Made by a program: the position numbers and the translations under genes
Source of the DNA: Rotaria sordida
Lineage: Eukaryota > Rotifera > Eurotatoria > Philodinida > Philodinidae
Length of the DNA stretch: 64,000 nt
Reading direction: 5' to 3'
NCBI GenBank assembly: GCA_905250125.1
Contig: CAJNOL010000349.1
Location: 86,029 to 150,028, forward strand
The notes under the pieces: generated by a model
The model's input: the letters and a program-made list of their open reading frames with translations, nothing else
What the model was told of the DNA's origin: nothing
Databases searched by the model: none
Shown here: positions 25,301-36,493 of the stretch, piece after piece
How the letters are laid out: every line of letters begins with the position of its first letter
Position numbering within the stretch: the stretch's first letter is position 1

Positions 25301-28300
25301 TCGATTTTTATAACTGTGGTGAAGTTGATCACATTTGTGACAGCAGTTACATAAGTTGTTCAGCTGGTGTATGCAGTACAGCTCCTGCTATTCGACTGGC
25401 CAATCCAATCCCTATTTGGTCATCTCCTGTTAGCGGATCATTCGATGATGGCATGGTAGATTTTAGTGTTCCATTCAATATTACTCTTTATAGCACGACA
25501 ACAAATCTTGTTAAACTGTCATCGAATGGTGTAAGTTTTTTTTTTTCGTAATTAAACTTCTATCCATATAAATTATGATGAATTTCAAGATGTAAAATAA
25601 TTCAGATCATAAAATAAAAACTTGCATACAAAAGAAGATAGGGAATAAAATATGAGCATATAAAACTTTGGTTTTTAATTAGATAAATCGTTGATATTTG
25701 ACTTCTCAAATTGTAATTATTTATTAGCATTTAAAATTAAATTAGATTAGAGTTCAAAGAAAGAAGAAAATGATAAATCTTGACACACACACATAATTTG
25801 CTAATCGTTTAGATATAAAAGAAGTGAGATTTTTATTTCCATTTATAGATTTATTGAATGGCACAGAATAGATTGCGGTTTTACTATTTTTGAACTTTTT
25901 CCTCTGTTATCTGCTTGATTGAAACATTCTTTGTTATCAAAAGATAGCGCTTGAAATTCTACTCAAAATGTTACATTTCATTTCATGAACATAGTCTCCT
26001 CCACTATGGGATAACTGCAGAAAAATGAGTAGCACATCAGTTTTTTAGTTCAGATGATATGTGTGAGGTCTTATGCCGTTGTGCTGATATATCCAGTTGT
26101 TCCTAATATCTTGTTGTCGCATTTTAGAGCTGTTGGAAGAACATCTTTCTGCATTCATTGTTTATATTTTCTAAAATTACCGACATCGTCAACCCTTTTT
26201 TCATATACATCTAACCACATACTATCACCTTAGACGGGAAATTACTTTTATCATAAGTAGCATCTTTCTTGCCGATCGCTTCTCTATTTATAGTCCAGAC
26301 CCGATTGTTTTGAGAATTGTATATTCCATCCAGATCAAAAAACTTTTCATTAATAAAAAGTCATCTTTGGTCTAATTGTTTAATACTCAATTAGAAAATT
26401 TAAGTCTTTTTCTATTTTTGAATATCGGTAATTTTAGGTTGCTTGATTTTCTTGTATGGATAATAACTTAGATCTTAACGTTATATTCTCTGTGCGATTC
26501 TTCTTGACATATTCATTTCAACAGTCAATCTTCTTGTTGATGCCTGGTTTTTTTTAACCCTAAACGATTTTTTACCGTTGTTGTTACTTTTCATCTTCTC
26601 TCAAATATGTCTGAAATAATTTTTCGATTCAATTATACATATGGTTTGTTTTAGAGAATTTCAAGCCTCATCTTTTGATAAAAAAAAAGTATTTAATCCA
26701 TGGAATAGTAAAGGAGAAAATTCAAAAGTACTAAGACCTCAGTTTATTCTGCGCCACCCAATACTAGAGAATCATCGAATGTAGCATCTCCTATTTTAGG
26801 TTAGACCGAAATCACTAAGTAAAATCTATTCATCGATTAATAATGAACTTTAGGAAAAAAAAAAGAATGGATCGCATTTTAGATATATATGGTTTGAATA
26901 ATCAACTAAAATGAAAAAATAACGACATTAGTCGTAGAAGGTATTAATGTCATTCAAAGTACCACAGCTGTCTATATTATTGATTCTCGATTGTTTTTAC
27001 AAAGAACATCCCAAACAGAAAAATTGATAGAAAAAAATATCAATTTTTTAAGATATTCCAAAAAATATTTTCTTCGGTAAATAGCGAGTTCGAAGATAAT
27101 AATACCTATAAATATGGTTTTTTTTCGAAGTTGGAATCGGAGTCGGGTTTCGGAATCAAAAAACTTGACTTCACAGGTCTCTAGTGACCGATGTTCTTGT
27201 ATAAGGTGATGAAGAATGGTGATGGATAGAATTCGTCACACCTGCATCTTGTTCAGATGACATCATAAAAGTTTTCTTACTGTTTATATCATGATACTAT
27301 ATATTTAAGTTCTTGTCCTTCGTTATTAGTCATGGATCATAGATTTTTTCGTTCCTGTCATTTATATATATATAGCCGTTACAGTGTTGTTAAGAAAGAG
27401 ATATAAAAAAATAACGTGCAAGTAAAATTAGGGTCCTACACTGGACTTTTTACATGTCGTATGATAATTATAAAAAAACCGGATAAACGAATTTCAATAT
27501 GAAACGTTGTTCATATATAGTTGTTGATGTCATTAGATTCTTAAAAACATTTCAACTAAAAACAATGGTCTCCATTCGAAATATCAAATTCACATATAGC
27601 CAGATTTTTCGGTCATTTTCGGTGGAATATCACCGATTTTTATTGGTTTTACATCTCCAGGAGAGATTATTACTTTTTGGATATGGTTTTAGGTTGAAAT
27701 TATTTTATCTGGTTATTTTATAAGTACTGTTTCAACGGTAAAAAACTCAATGTAGCAATCTTAGCTCAAAAATGGTAGTGTATGGAGAAGTATCCTTCTG
27801 ATTTTGTTCTATACTCAATAGTGTGACGTTTCTAGCTGAATTTATTGTATGCGATTATCGACTTCCACTTCTTGGTTACATCGACTGTTCATGAATTGAT
27901 GTTTTAAATTTCATTGTTCTTTCCTAACTATATGTATACTATAGACAATCTTAAAACTTGCTGCTACGACATTGCTTCAATATCAAATTTCAGTGTTGAT
28001 TATCAGCGTAAAAGAAATATCTTGAAATACTTACTTCTCGTAAAAAGAAATGGTAGTCTTCAGTTTGATTTTTATTCAATGAGTAAAAGTTTAAAGACCG
28101 AACGTTTTACATAGTTCATACGAGTAATCAATCTTACTTCAAGATATTATAAAAATAAAATAGGTTAATTATTATAATGAAGAATTTATTTTCTTTCATA
28201 GATTATATGTCTTGGACTTTGCGATTCTCGTTCTCAGGAAACTTCATTATCTTCTGACAATCCTGAAGAGGCAAACGTTTTTCCAGATGCAACAGTTTTC

Positions 28301-28711
28301 CCATACTGGGATAATCTTTATGCTTTTAAAAGCACGTCTCAAGGAATTTATTATAGCATTGAAGGTGATGTTCCGAATCGTATACTGATAATTGAGTATT
28401 ATTTGTGTCTATATGAGGAACCTAAAATGTATACTCAATTCCAAGTCAAGTTTTTCGAGAATGAACCTGGCATTGTTCAAATCCAATATTTTATTGCAAG
28501 TGATGGAGGTAGTAGTTGTACTATTGGCGTACAAAGTAAAGATGGAAAAATTATTTTTGTTTTTGATTATCAAATAATGTTCATTTTTCTAGGTTCTAAT
28601 ACTGGTCCATCCATGGAGTTTTGCTTTGACCAAGAAAATTGCGTTACACCGAATATGATTTTGACTTTTGATACAAATCTTGGAACATACAATAATTCAG
28701 CTGGTAGATAG
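16367..28711 (+). CDS. Type II membrane protein with Thr-rich stalk and bdelloid-type ectodomain
   Basis: Proposed exons: 16367-16531, 16599-16739, 22247-22362, 22423-22601, 25244-25530, 28202-28535, 28593-28711. All junctions are GT-AG, phases match throughout, and the total is 1341 bases (446 residues plus stop). There is no signal peptide. Residues 1 to about 150 are polar and cytoplasmic, ending in a Cys cluster (RCRC, CLCYCICF, likely palmitoylated). Residues about 154-178 form one membrane helix, followed by a poly-Thr stalk, a short Cys-rich segment, and a domain with SGSFDDGMVDF, ATVFPYWDNL, GIYYSIEGDVPNR and FFENEPGIVQIQY. I know such domains from bdelloid surface proteins; function is unknown. 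Linking exons 1-2 to exon 3 over a 5.5 kb intron with an assembly gap is inference. Confidence 0.65.
16740..17589. other. Intron 2, first part
   Basis: AT-rich sequence after the proposed donor at 16740. An alternative donor at about 16675 (TCG|GTAAAAC), also in phase 0, would shorten exon 2. No other gene seen. Confidence 0.4.
17595..17945. mobile_element. Foldback element in intron 2
   Basis: Inverted arms of about 145 bases. 17600-17742 pairs with 17796-17945; the arms share AAATGGTCTTCTAT and TTCAAGATAG and the outer CTTTTGTT block. A roughly 50-base loop separates them. No coding capacity. Confidence 0.7.
17946..18674. other. Intron 2, middle part
   Basis: AT-rich, no recognisable gene or element. 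Confidence 0.35.
18675..19559. mobile_element. Non-autonomous hAT element with structured interior
   Basis: The left end CAGGGACGGCGCGACC and right end TTCGCGCCGTCACTG are imperfect inverted repeats, flanked by a perfect 8-base duplication CATGTTGC (18667-18674 and 19560-19567). Both subterminal zones carry poly-G/C runs (GGGGGGGAGGGG; CCCCCCTCC). The interior contains about six copies of a short palindrome of the form TTCTCCGATTTTGGAGAA (18750-18935), then repeated CCGGAATC units (18955-19075). A 100-N assembly gap (19113-19212) lies inside, so the true length is unknown. No transposase is visible. Confidence 0.85.
19113..19212. other. Assembly gap (100 N)
   Basis: A fixed-length run of N, a scaffolding placeholder. 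It lies inside the hAT element next to palindromic repeats, a plausible cause of the assembly break. Confidence 0.99.
19575..19778. mobile_element. Foldback MITE in intron 2
   Basis: Inverted arms of about 85 bases share AAGTATTTTCAAATTCTG and TTTGTAAAG ends. The left arm is about 19575-19660, the right arm about 19697-19778, and TA borders both ends. It starts only eight bases beyond the hAT target duplication. Confidence 0.7.
19779..22246. other. Intron 2, last part
   Basis: No gene recognised. Contains a 15-base-arm hairpin at 21899-21949 (GTGAATCCTCCTTTT and its complement) that looks like a very small MITE. Confidence 0.4.
22602..25243. other. Intron 4, with a probable foldback element
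   Basis: AT-rich. At about 23450-23800 an inverted repeat is visible: GGACTAGGTCGTATCAGA (near 23531) pairs with TACGACCTAGCCC (near 23698), and outer GCGGGCAAGTTTTTC/ACCCGC-like segments also pair loosely. The rest shows no gene. Confidence 0.45.
25531..28201. other. Intron 5
   Basis: AT-rich intron of about 2.7 kb containing a decayed mariner transposase at about 25990-26600 on the minus strand. Nothing else is recognisable. Confidence 0.5.
25990..26600 (-). pseudogene. Mariner transposase relic
   Basis: Minus-strand fragments match the mariner catalytic domain in order. YPYKKIKQPKITDIQK lies near 26415-26465, FFDLDGIYNSQNNRVW near 26295-26345 (containing the first catalytic Asp region), and YQHNGIRPHT near 26060-26090 in place of the usual QDGAxPHT second-aspartate motif. 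At least three in-frame stops and several frame changes are present, and Asn replaces Asp in the second motif. It lies in an intron of the type II membrane protein gene, on the opposite strand. Clearly dead. Confidence 0.7.
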
Positions 28712-29012
28712 ACTATTATTAAAATAACATACCTTATTAACTTCATAATTTTTGTTTTTCGTTTAAATTAAATTCTGATATGAATTCTTTTACGAGAAAA
28801 GCGTTTCTTGCTTTAACTAACACAATTTTTTTTCTTAAATTGAACAATTGAATATCGCACTAATCCAATATATCGTATTTCTTATCATTCATATTTATCA
28901 TTCCATAAAAATCATGAAAATATTGAACTATCATAATAAAAGGATTATTCAAGTACATGCTTGCTGTTAAAAGAGCTGACAGTTCATTGGTAATCAATAG
29001 AAACTGACCAAT
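28712..29012. other. Non-coding stretch
   Basis: 3' flank of the type II membrane protein gene; AT-rich with no other signal. Confidence 0.4.
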
Positions 29013-29013
29013 A

Positions 29014-29085
29014 TGGATGTGAGTGTGAGTGTAGAACTTCTATTAATCCACACTCCATTCACACCTCCATATTCACATCCACACC
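29014..29085. repeat. Telomere-like palindrome 7
   Basis: TGGATGTGAGTGTGAGTGT, a short spacer, then CCACACTCCATTCACACC and CACATCCACACC. The arms carry TGTGAG rather than TGTGGG hexamers, a variant form. Confidence 0.65.
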
Positions 29086-29339
29086 TGACTTCAAAATTTG
29101 AATAGATTTGTAAAGGAACTACTCACTAGTTCTATGCTGTAAGCGCTAAGGATATCTTTCGTAAAGCATCATCATTGATTCATATGAAATCAATCATTTT
29201 ATTTAGCATTCGAGAATGTCTTATGGAAGTAGTATAAATAGGAGGTACCTTTGTCGTATAAATAATATAAAAAATAGAAATCTCAACTGGCAGACTTTTG
29301 TTTACAACTTACATATGAAATTTTACAAAGCTATCATAC

Positions 29340-29575
29340 TTCAAAACCTACAATTGGGTGATCTGTACAGAGCTGTAAACCAACTAGGCTCACTGCTAGA
29401 CATTTTTCTTCTCTTATACGTTCAAAAATGGAAAGAGAAACTCCTGAGAAAAAATGTGTTGTATGTGCACATACTAATAAAAGACCTAAAAAGAGAACAG
29501 ATTCGCGTTATATGTGTAAAGATTGTGATGTGGATCTTTGCGTAGTTGGTTGCTTCGAGAAATTTCATACTTTGG
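29340..29575 (+). pseudogene. piggyBac transposase, C-terminal zinc-finger fragment
   Basis: The plus strand in one frame (about 29370-29573) encodes PTRLTARHFSSL followed by a Cys-rich finger: KKCVVCAHTNK, then YMCKDCDVDLCVVGCFEKFH. This C-x2-C...C-x2-C...C-x3-C-x4-H spacing is the C-terminal zinc-binding domain of piggyBac (DDE_Tnp_1_7) transposases, which binds DNA ends. The catalytic core is absent; an upstream stretch in another frame (TLGDLYRAVNQ-like) may be a further remnant. A similar fragment lies on the opposite strand about 500 bases away. Confidence 0.65.
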
Positions 29576-29846
29576 TAAATTTTTAGGTTTTTTTTTTATT
29601 CTCACGTGTTTCTTTTCATTTCAAAATAAACCAGTTGCATCTTTTACATGAGATGTACATGCAACAATTATGACCACTAATAACTTTTAAAATATAATTA
29701 ATTAATCAATTCGTGATAAAGTCATTATTTTTTTATTAAATGAAGATGAAGATATCAATGCCATTTCTACTTTGTAAACCGAAACAATGATGACGATCAC
29801 TTAGATTAATTATTGAAATCACTTAGAAATGATTTGAAATAATTGA

Positions 29847-30161
29847 TTAATCCTTTCGCGCCGGGTTTTTTTTTTCAATAAGAAATGTAAACGTAGCTTT
29901 CTCAATTGCTGAAAATTCTAAGTGTTTCAACGTATGATAGATTTCAAAACATGGTACTACGCATAAGCCAACACTGGACTCGTAACTGGTTTTTGTTTCT
30001 TTCTTTGGAGCACGGATCATGTGACTGCATACAAAGCAACACCTTCGCTCGTCATTCGAGCTTTCCACTTTTGTTGGAAAGTGTCGTGCTGTTATGCGCA
30101 CGGACATCTCAGTGAATGGTCGGCCTCGGCTGTTCGATCTTCGAACACCACATTCTTCCAC
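29847..30161 (-). pseudogene. Second piggyBac C-terminal fragment, opposite strand
   Basis: A 104-codon minus-strand frame contains RITARHFPTK, then CCFVCSHMI and VGLCVVPCFEIYHTLKHL, the same C-terminal zinc-binding domain as the plus-strand fragment. One expected Cys pair in the middle is lost (SYESSVGLC). No catalytic core is found upstream. The two fragments face each other tail to tail. Confidence 0.65.
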
Positions 30162-30229
30162 AAGCGTCCGAACTATTTCCAGTCAAAAATCGGAAAGAGC
30201 AATTTTTTCGCCGGTTTGTAGTTTGTATA

Positions 30230-30550
30230 GTACATCGACATTAAAGAACGAGATATCAAGCAAATGGAAAAAGAATTTTTTGTATTGTTTCAACGATTTG
30301 CACACAGATGCGGAAAACAACATTTGCATATCAGATTGATCGACAAGCCTTTTATTGTCGTTGTAGTCTTGGACAGAAATGGGTTTCGCGATTCGATGAC
30401 CTGTTCAATGATTTACTTTCTCGGTGGTTATCATTTCTGTCTCGTGAATAGTTGAAATTATATTTAATAAATACAGTTTCACAAAAAAAAACAATGTTCT
30501 TTAATTCACAAATAAGATCTTTTAAATCTAATGAAAGAAGAAAAAAGAAA
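30230..30550. other. Non-coding stretch
   Basis: 3' flank of the potassium channel gene. No other gene recognised. Confidence 0.35.
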
Positions 30551-31691
30551 TTAATTATTATTAATTTGTTCTTGAAGTTGTTTAGCTGAACAATCAGTTG
30601 TACAATTATCTTTAATAATTGAATTAAATTTCGAATAATCAACAGTATAATAAAGATTATCAAAATGAATCATTCTTTCAAATCTTGCTCCCCAAATTAT
30701 TTCTTTAGGTAGATAAGAAGTTTTAGCTTGTGTAACCATTCCTGTTGGTTCAATAATTCCTTCAAGAACAAGTAGAATTTCAAATTTTTCGTTATAAATT
30801 GTCGTTTTATCCATTGTATATAATGGACTTCGCATATCAATTTTATGTTCAATAATAAGTGGCCAATTAAGAAATAATCTATCTTTTCCAGCATTAAAAC
30901 CTACATCCATATCAGTTAACTGAAGTGGAATTATTTCATTTTCTTTTGTTCGACGTTTTGAAACATAATACATTCTTATATGAGCTTCAACTAATGTTGA
31001 TCTATGACGCATATCACCTAATCGACATTGTAATGTTAAAAGTCCATCACGAAGTGAAATGATAGCTTGTCGTGACCAGATTAATGTTCGACGACGTTTT
31101 CGTGGACGAGATAATTTTGTATAAACAAGACCAACCCATAAAGCTTGAATTAAAAGACCAAAACAACTTTGAATTATTACAAGAATAATTCCAGCTGTAC
31201 ATTTTTCAGTTACAGCTCGAGTTCCATAACCAATTGTTTGTTGAGTTTCTATTGAATAAAGAAGTGCACCACTAAATGATTTAACACCAGCAACACAAGG
31301 AATATAATTATCATCAGTTCTATTTAATGTTTTATTTGAAAAATCACCATGAATAATCATTATAACATACCAAATAATAGCAAATAAAATCCATGATGTG
31401 ACAAAACAAAAAATAAATAAAAATAATATCCATATCCATGGTAAATCTAATAATGATATAAAAATATCTTTTAAATAACGAATACGATCTTCAATATGTA
31501 ATCTATATTGAACATTTTATTTTATTTTATTTTATTTTATATAAATAAAAATTTACCTTCGAAAATTAATATTTCCATCTTTTGTAATAAGCCGTTGTTG
31601 AGTCCATCCTATACCTACATATTATATTTACACAAAAATAAAATAAAAGAAAATATTTTCAAAATTACTTGCACTTCGATTTAGAATAATC
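30551..31691 (-). CDS. Inward-rectifier potassium channel (Kir), 5' end not found
   Basis: Exons, in transcript order: 31669-31691, 31557-31614, 30551-31502 (stop at 30551). The junctions are GT-AG and in phase. The protein shows the Kir layout: RLITKDGNINF before the slide helix, outer helix (LFIFCFVTSWILFAIIWYV), pore loop with the K+ filter TIGYGTR, inner helix (IILVIIQSCFGLLIQALWV), then the long cytoplasmic immunoglobulin-like domain (RHRSTLVEAHIRMY, GKDRLFLNWPLIIEHKI, SPLY). It should set membrane potential by passing K+ inward. About 343 residues are visible, close to family size; the extreme N-terminus must lie in an exon above 31691. Introns are about 54 bases, and one holds five TTTTA repeats. 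Confidence 0.9.
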
Positions 31692-33247
31692 CTAAATTAA
31701 AATAAATTAAAGATTTTTGTTTATTAATTTAAACAAAATAAATAAATACTAAACGGATGATTTGATGAATTAATTTGAGATATTGTGTGATTTAATCTAT
31801 CGTAATTGAAACATGCATTTTCAACCATCTCGAATCAAATAATGCTTGTTCGATGTTTTTAATGTGTATTCCTTGCACTAGATATCCTCTTCATTTATTA
31901 TTTTAAGTGCGTTTTTTCTTTCTGTCCGATCAAATGGTAAACACATCACCTTACTGCTATTTTAGTATCAAAACATATTTCGTCAGACACTGACAAATAA
32001 TACGAGTGTTGATTATAATTATTTGTATACACCCAATTTTTTCATACAGAATATAAACATACTTTTTTTGCCTACGCAAAATATTATAAGTCATGAAATA
32101 GAAAAAAAGTTTAATAGATGACAAATATATGATTATATTTTAAGTATGAAAATATAAACAAAAAAATACTCTGATGCAAAATATCTTCCAAGAAACGAAA
32201 TCTTAAACATCTATTTATTGATAATTTTTATTATTATAATAAAAGATAATCAAACATTTTCTCGTCATTTTAATTGTTAAAAAAGCATTTTATTATTTTC
32301 ATCTTTTTTTTTTGACAAATGAATAAACCGAATAATTTTGAATAATTATAAATACTATTATGATAAAGTTTGTTAATTCATTAGAAGAAATAAGTTTAAA
32401 CTCGTCGAAATATTTTATTATTATTTTAGTTAATTTCTTAAATATTTCTTCCTTAAACTATTCAATCATTTGGAAATAACCCTATTTTATTGTTTGTATC
32501 TTTCAAATAAGGACAAAAGAAAAGATTTTTTTTTTGTTTTGTAAGCGAATAATAAAAAAAAGAAAAATAGTTTATTAAATCAGAGTTGATTAGTTAACAA
32601 AGAAATGTTTGATTATATTATATGAACAGATTTCAAAAGACAATGAAAGATAATTTCATATCGCATGATAAAATCTCTTATCTTCTTCTTATCTGTTAAA
32701 AATATTCATTGATTATGGGTTATTCTGCAGTTGATTTTCGAGATATTCATATATTAACTCATCAGTACCGAAAAGAAAATTGATATCAATGACATAAGTT
32801 AATTAAATTATGTTTCTCTTGCTTTTTTTCGATATCTTAATAATTCAATTTTATCTTGTTTTTCACGTGCGTAAAGAATGTCACCGAGAAAAGTACTTAT
32901 ATATATTGATCTTCTTTATGTTAATATATAAAAATCGGTAGTTCATATCAAAGCAAGAGAAAAAATGTTCTAAAGTTCATTTGATTTGACTGTCAAGATT
33001 GAGAATTGTATTAAAAGAATATCTTCAATTGAAAAAAGTTGTAAACAAGTACTTAGATAGATTTTCATGTGAAGATGCACCCGTTTGAAAACTAAAGTTA
33101 ATCAAGAGTGACTTGATTGTTGAGTATGGTTGTCAATAATATCTGACGTTTAAATTGAACAAATTATACATTCGAGAAAAAAATCGTTTTGGTAAGATTC
33201 CAAATGGAAATTAATCGTAAAAAAAGGTGGTAAGATAATATATGAAT
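31692..33247. other. Non-coding stretch
   Basis: Very AT-rich. Should contain the first exon(s) and promoter of the Kir gene, but I could not place them. Confidence 0.35.
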
Positions 33248-33300
33248 CAGAGATGTCCATTGCGGCTGATAATCTGCCGCTGCCGCAATGGACACCTCTG
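33248..33300. mobile_element. 53-bp hAT-type micro-element
   Basis: A near-perfect hairpin begins CAGAGATGTCCATTGCGG and ends CCGCAATGGACACCTCTG with only a few loop bases. An exact 8-base duplication ATATGAAT flanks it (33240-33247 and 33301-33308). It is essentially two hAT ends joined back to back. Confidence 0.85.
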
Positions 33301-33337
33301 ATATGAATCTAGTATTTATTTCATTTTAGTGGATATA

Positions 33338-34359
33338 TTGAATGTGATCGTTGGTTTTGTTATCGTTATTAGTTGGAGTTAGTGGAGACTCATATGGATG
33401 TCCAACTAATGTAAGTTAATTTATTTAAAATAAAACTAAATAGGTAATATGTATTTTCAGAAAGAAACATGTTGTGAAATGAATATTGATTTATAGGCAT
33501 GTTGTTCAAAAATGTTTACCAAATGGATATTGTTCTTCATCGACAAATCAAATCTCTGTTTGTTTTATTTTTCTTATTATTTTCGTCATTTATTTTCTTT
33601 CTTTAATTTATAGTGCTTTTCTACTATCAACTCGATAAATTCAAATAAATTCAGTTCCATGTCCAAGTTTATTTTCATGAAAAATAAAACTATATAAATA
33701 AATAATTATAGATGCAAGTGCTTGTCCTGATAGTAACATTTGTTGTCAATTAACATCAGATCAATATAGATGTTGTCCTATTGTTATGGTTTTTTTAAAA
33801 TTTGAATAAGAGATTTTCTTTGTTAGTTAATGCTACATGTGTTGCAGTAAGTGAAAATAAGAAAAAGTAGAAATAATTAAGTTTCATTCTTGTCGAAATG
33901 GATATTCATGTGATGTTGGTAGCAAAAGATGCATTCATCATTTGAGTTTATTAAATAGAACTGATATAATTCAATCTGATCAAAAATTTGTCTCATTAAA
34001 AACAAATGAATAAAGTTAAACCATTATATCCATTAATTTCTTTTGAAGATCAGACATGTTCTGATAGAAAAATAAAATATTTTCCAAGTTCCACATGTTG
34101 TCCAAATAAAGAAAATGGATCAAATCAGTTATATATGTTGTTCTTATTCAAAAGTAATTCTTCTTTAGGTTGCTTTTTAAATTTATTAAATATATAAATT
34201 GAAATCAAGGTGTATGTTATGGTTCGAATGGATCAATTTGTTGTCCAAATAAATAATTTATATAGGCTCAATTTTGTAAAGATGGTCGACATTGTTATCC
34301 GAGAGATAACAAATGCGATGTTCAGTCTGGCGGATGTGCCCAGAATTATTAACCTTTTA
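33338..34359 (+). pseudogene. Progranulin-like gene, decayed
   Basis: A hydrophobic leader (LVLLSLLVGVSGDSYGCP, from about 33340) is preceded by ATG TGA, i.e. a stop at codon 2. Downstream pieces carry granulin Cys patterns: ETCCEMN, ACPDSNICCQLTSDQYRCCP (about 33720-33780), SCRNGYSCDVGSKRC (about 33885-33935), TCCPNKENG, then CYGSNGSICCPNK and QFCKDGRHCYPRDNKCDV, ending at a TAA near 34359. Several pieces are separated by stops and frame changes, and some expected CC pairs are broken. Granulins are secreted growth factors and lysosomal peptides. This copy looks inactive, though a heavily spliced divergent gene cannot be excluded. Confidence 0.6.
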
Positions 34360-34607
34360 ACGGTTTTTTTCTCAATTTATTTCTACTACGAGACAGTTTT
34401 TATAACTTTCAAATAAAAGTCTTTCAATTTCTATTCTTTATATCAAAATATAAAGATAAGGAATTTATCAAATTTTCATTTTAGTCCCAACTTTTCATGA
34501 CGAAGATATTATTGTTTAACTGAGAATAAGATCTTTTCGTCAAAAAGGATGATTATATGTTTTATTTCAATCGGTTCTATTCATGTTAGACATATGAAAA
34601 AAGAGAC

Positions 34608-34661
34608 TAGGATGGGTGTGGGTATGGGTATAGACCACAGCCGTCCGTACACCCACATCCT
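34608..34661. repeat. Telomere-like palindrome 8
   Basis: AGGATGGGTGTGGGTATGGG, a spacer of about 17 bases, then CACCCACATCCT. The outer ends are themselves complementary. Confidence 0.75.
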
Positions 34662-35316
34662 GTACAGGTTATGATGTTATAGATTATGATGTAAATGATC
34701 ATGATACATATAAATATATTTAATTTTTTCTTTTTGTTTAGCCTTTTTTTTGTTTGTAACATCTATTATATGTCTTGGTATAGGTTGCAAATGATCGTTT
34801 AAGATCGAGAATTTCCGTATATATGATAAAACAAAATAAACAATATAAAATATTATGCTACATAACATTTGTTTTTATTAACTGATATCTGAAGAAAATT
34901 CTTTCATTCTCTCAATGGATTGTCGAAATGAACATTAGATATTAATCAGAATATCGAGATAGGTTTACTTTTCATTTCCATTTATTCATTTTTAGCAGTC
35001 ACGATAGTTATGCGTTACTAATCATTGTGAAAGTCAGTGTCTATTTTAAAATGGTTGACATTTTCGAATTATTGTTGAAAAAAGCTGAAAAAAGGAGGAA
35101 AAAGAGGAATAATAAACCAAAAAGAGAACGAAGAGGATGAGTTCTGATAAAAAGAAGATCATTTACAATCCAGAATTTCTCACAATTAATTTTCGTCTTT
35201 CCTATGAATAGATCAAGCCCATTTCGATGCATATGCATATCATGTTGATTTAGATTTAAAAAGAAATAGCAAAATATTTAATAATTCCTCTCGTTTAAGA
35301 TTATGAACGGTTTTAG
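34662..35316. other. Non-coding stretch
   Basis: AT-rich; no gene recognised. Confidence 0.35.
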
Positions 35317-35374
35317 AGGAGGGTGTGGGTTATGATAAGATTAACCACACCCAGACTCATTTTCACTCACACAC
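35317..35374. repeat. Telomere-like palindrome 9
   Basis: GAGGAGGGTGTGGGTTA, spacer ATGATAAGAT, then TAACCACACCC and a diverged tail TCACTCACACAC. Confidence 0.7.
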
Positions 35375-36493
35375 TTGTAATCCAAGACTAAAATATCTTT
35401 TGTATTGCTTCCATTATAGCTGTTAGTTAATCTTTGATTTTATCGAGAACGTCATTTTTTTAACAAACAGTAGTATTTGTAATTTCCAAAAGAGATATTG
35501 AAACTCAAAAAATGAAAGCATATTAGCAAAGATATTCTTCATACGATATTCGAAAATCGGAACTTTTCAAATTTGTGATCAGTTTTTTTGTTTTAAGACT
35601 TTCAACTTTGAGTTATAGTAGGTCATCTTGAAGTTATAATATTTCTCTTCAAAAAATACGTCCTTAGAAATAATCTTTTAGTTTTAAGTCATCAGTTAAT
35701 AACACTAGCTTTCACTCTTGATAAAATCTTCATAGTCATACCAGCATTTTATACCTATTTTGGTGCGGAAAAACTCCGTAAAAGTTTATACGGTTTTCAA
35801 GACAAAAAAATGTCAAATCTTGATATGGTTCAAACGAAAGGATAAAAAACAACGACGAGAAAAAAAAAGATGTAAAAACCTATTTGAATGGGTTCAAATC
35901 GAGATGTTTACACTGTATCAAAACTTCACATTTTTTTTTCTTGACCAAGGGATTTTAGTAACCACTTGTTAAACGGCCTTTTTTCAATCTTTTTTAATCG
36001 TCTGTGCCTTGATGAGTTTTCGTTGGGGGTATGTGAGTTCTTGTTCTATTGAGCTTATTGATACTTCATTGAGATCAAACTTTTTTCAGTAAGAACTTAA
36101 CTGAATAATTTTCACACAGACCACCACATATTTGTCTTCATCATCAACATGAATACCCAAAATTGGAAGCAACACTTGTGTATATTTTCACATACAAAAT
36201 CAATTCGTCGATTATCATTTCTGTCGATGGAAATAAGAATTATTTGCATTAACAAGGCTAATAATGGAAAAGGTTAGTTTAAACATAGTTCATCTCGATT
36301 CACAGTACACAAACAAGTCGACAGTATCTGGATCTTATGTGAATCATCCCTATTGTAAAGCAAAACATAAATATTACCAATAATTTTTGGCGGATGATGA
36401 AAATACATACATACAGGAAAAGAGGCGATAACATGTGATTCTCTTTCGTTAATCATCATCGCTTCGTCTTTTTTCACGTACACATAAACAACC
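35375..36493. other. Non-coding stretch
   Basis: No gene recognised. Confidence 0.35.

Noticed and set aside
28536-28592. Continuous 102-codon frame at the end of the type II membrane gene
   Set aside because: A 57-base stop-free intron with good GT-AG sites lies inside; removing it gives a better match to the domain (QSSNTGPSMEF).
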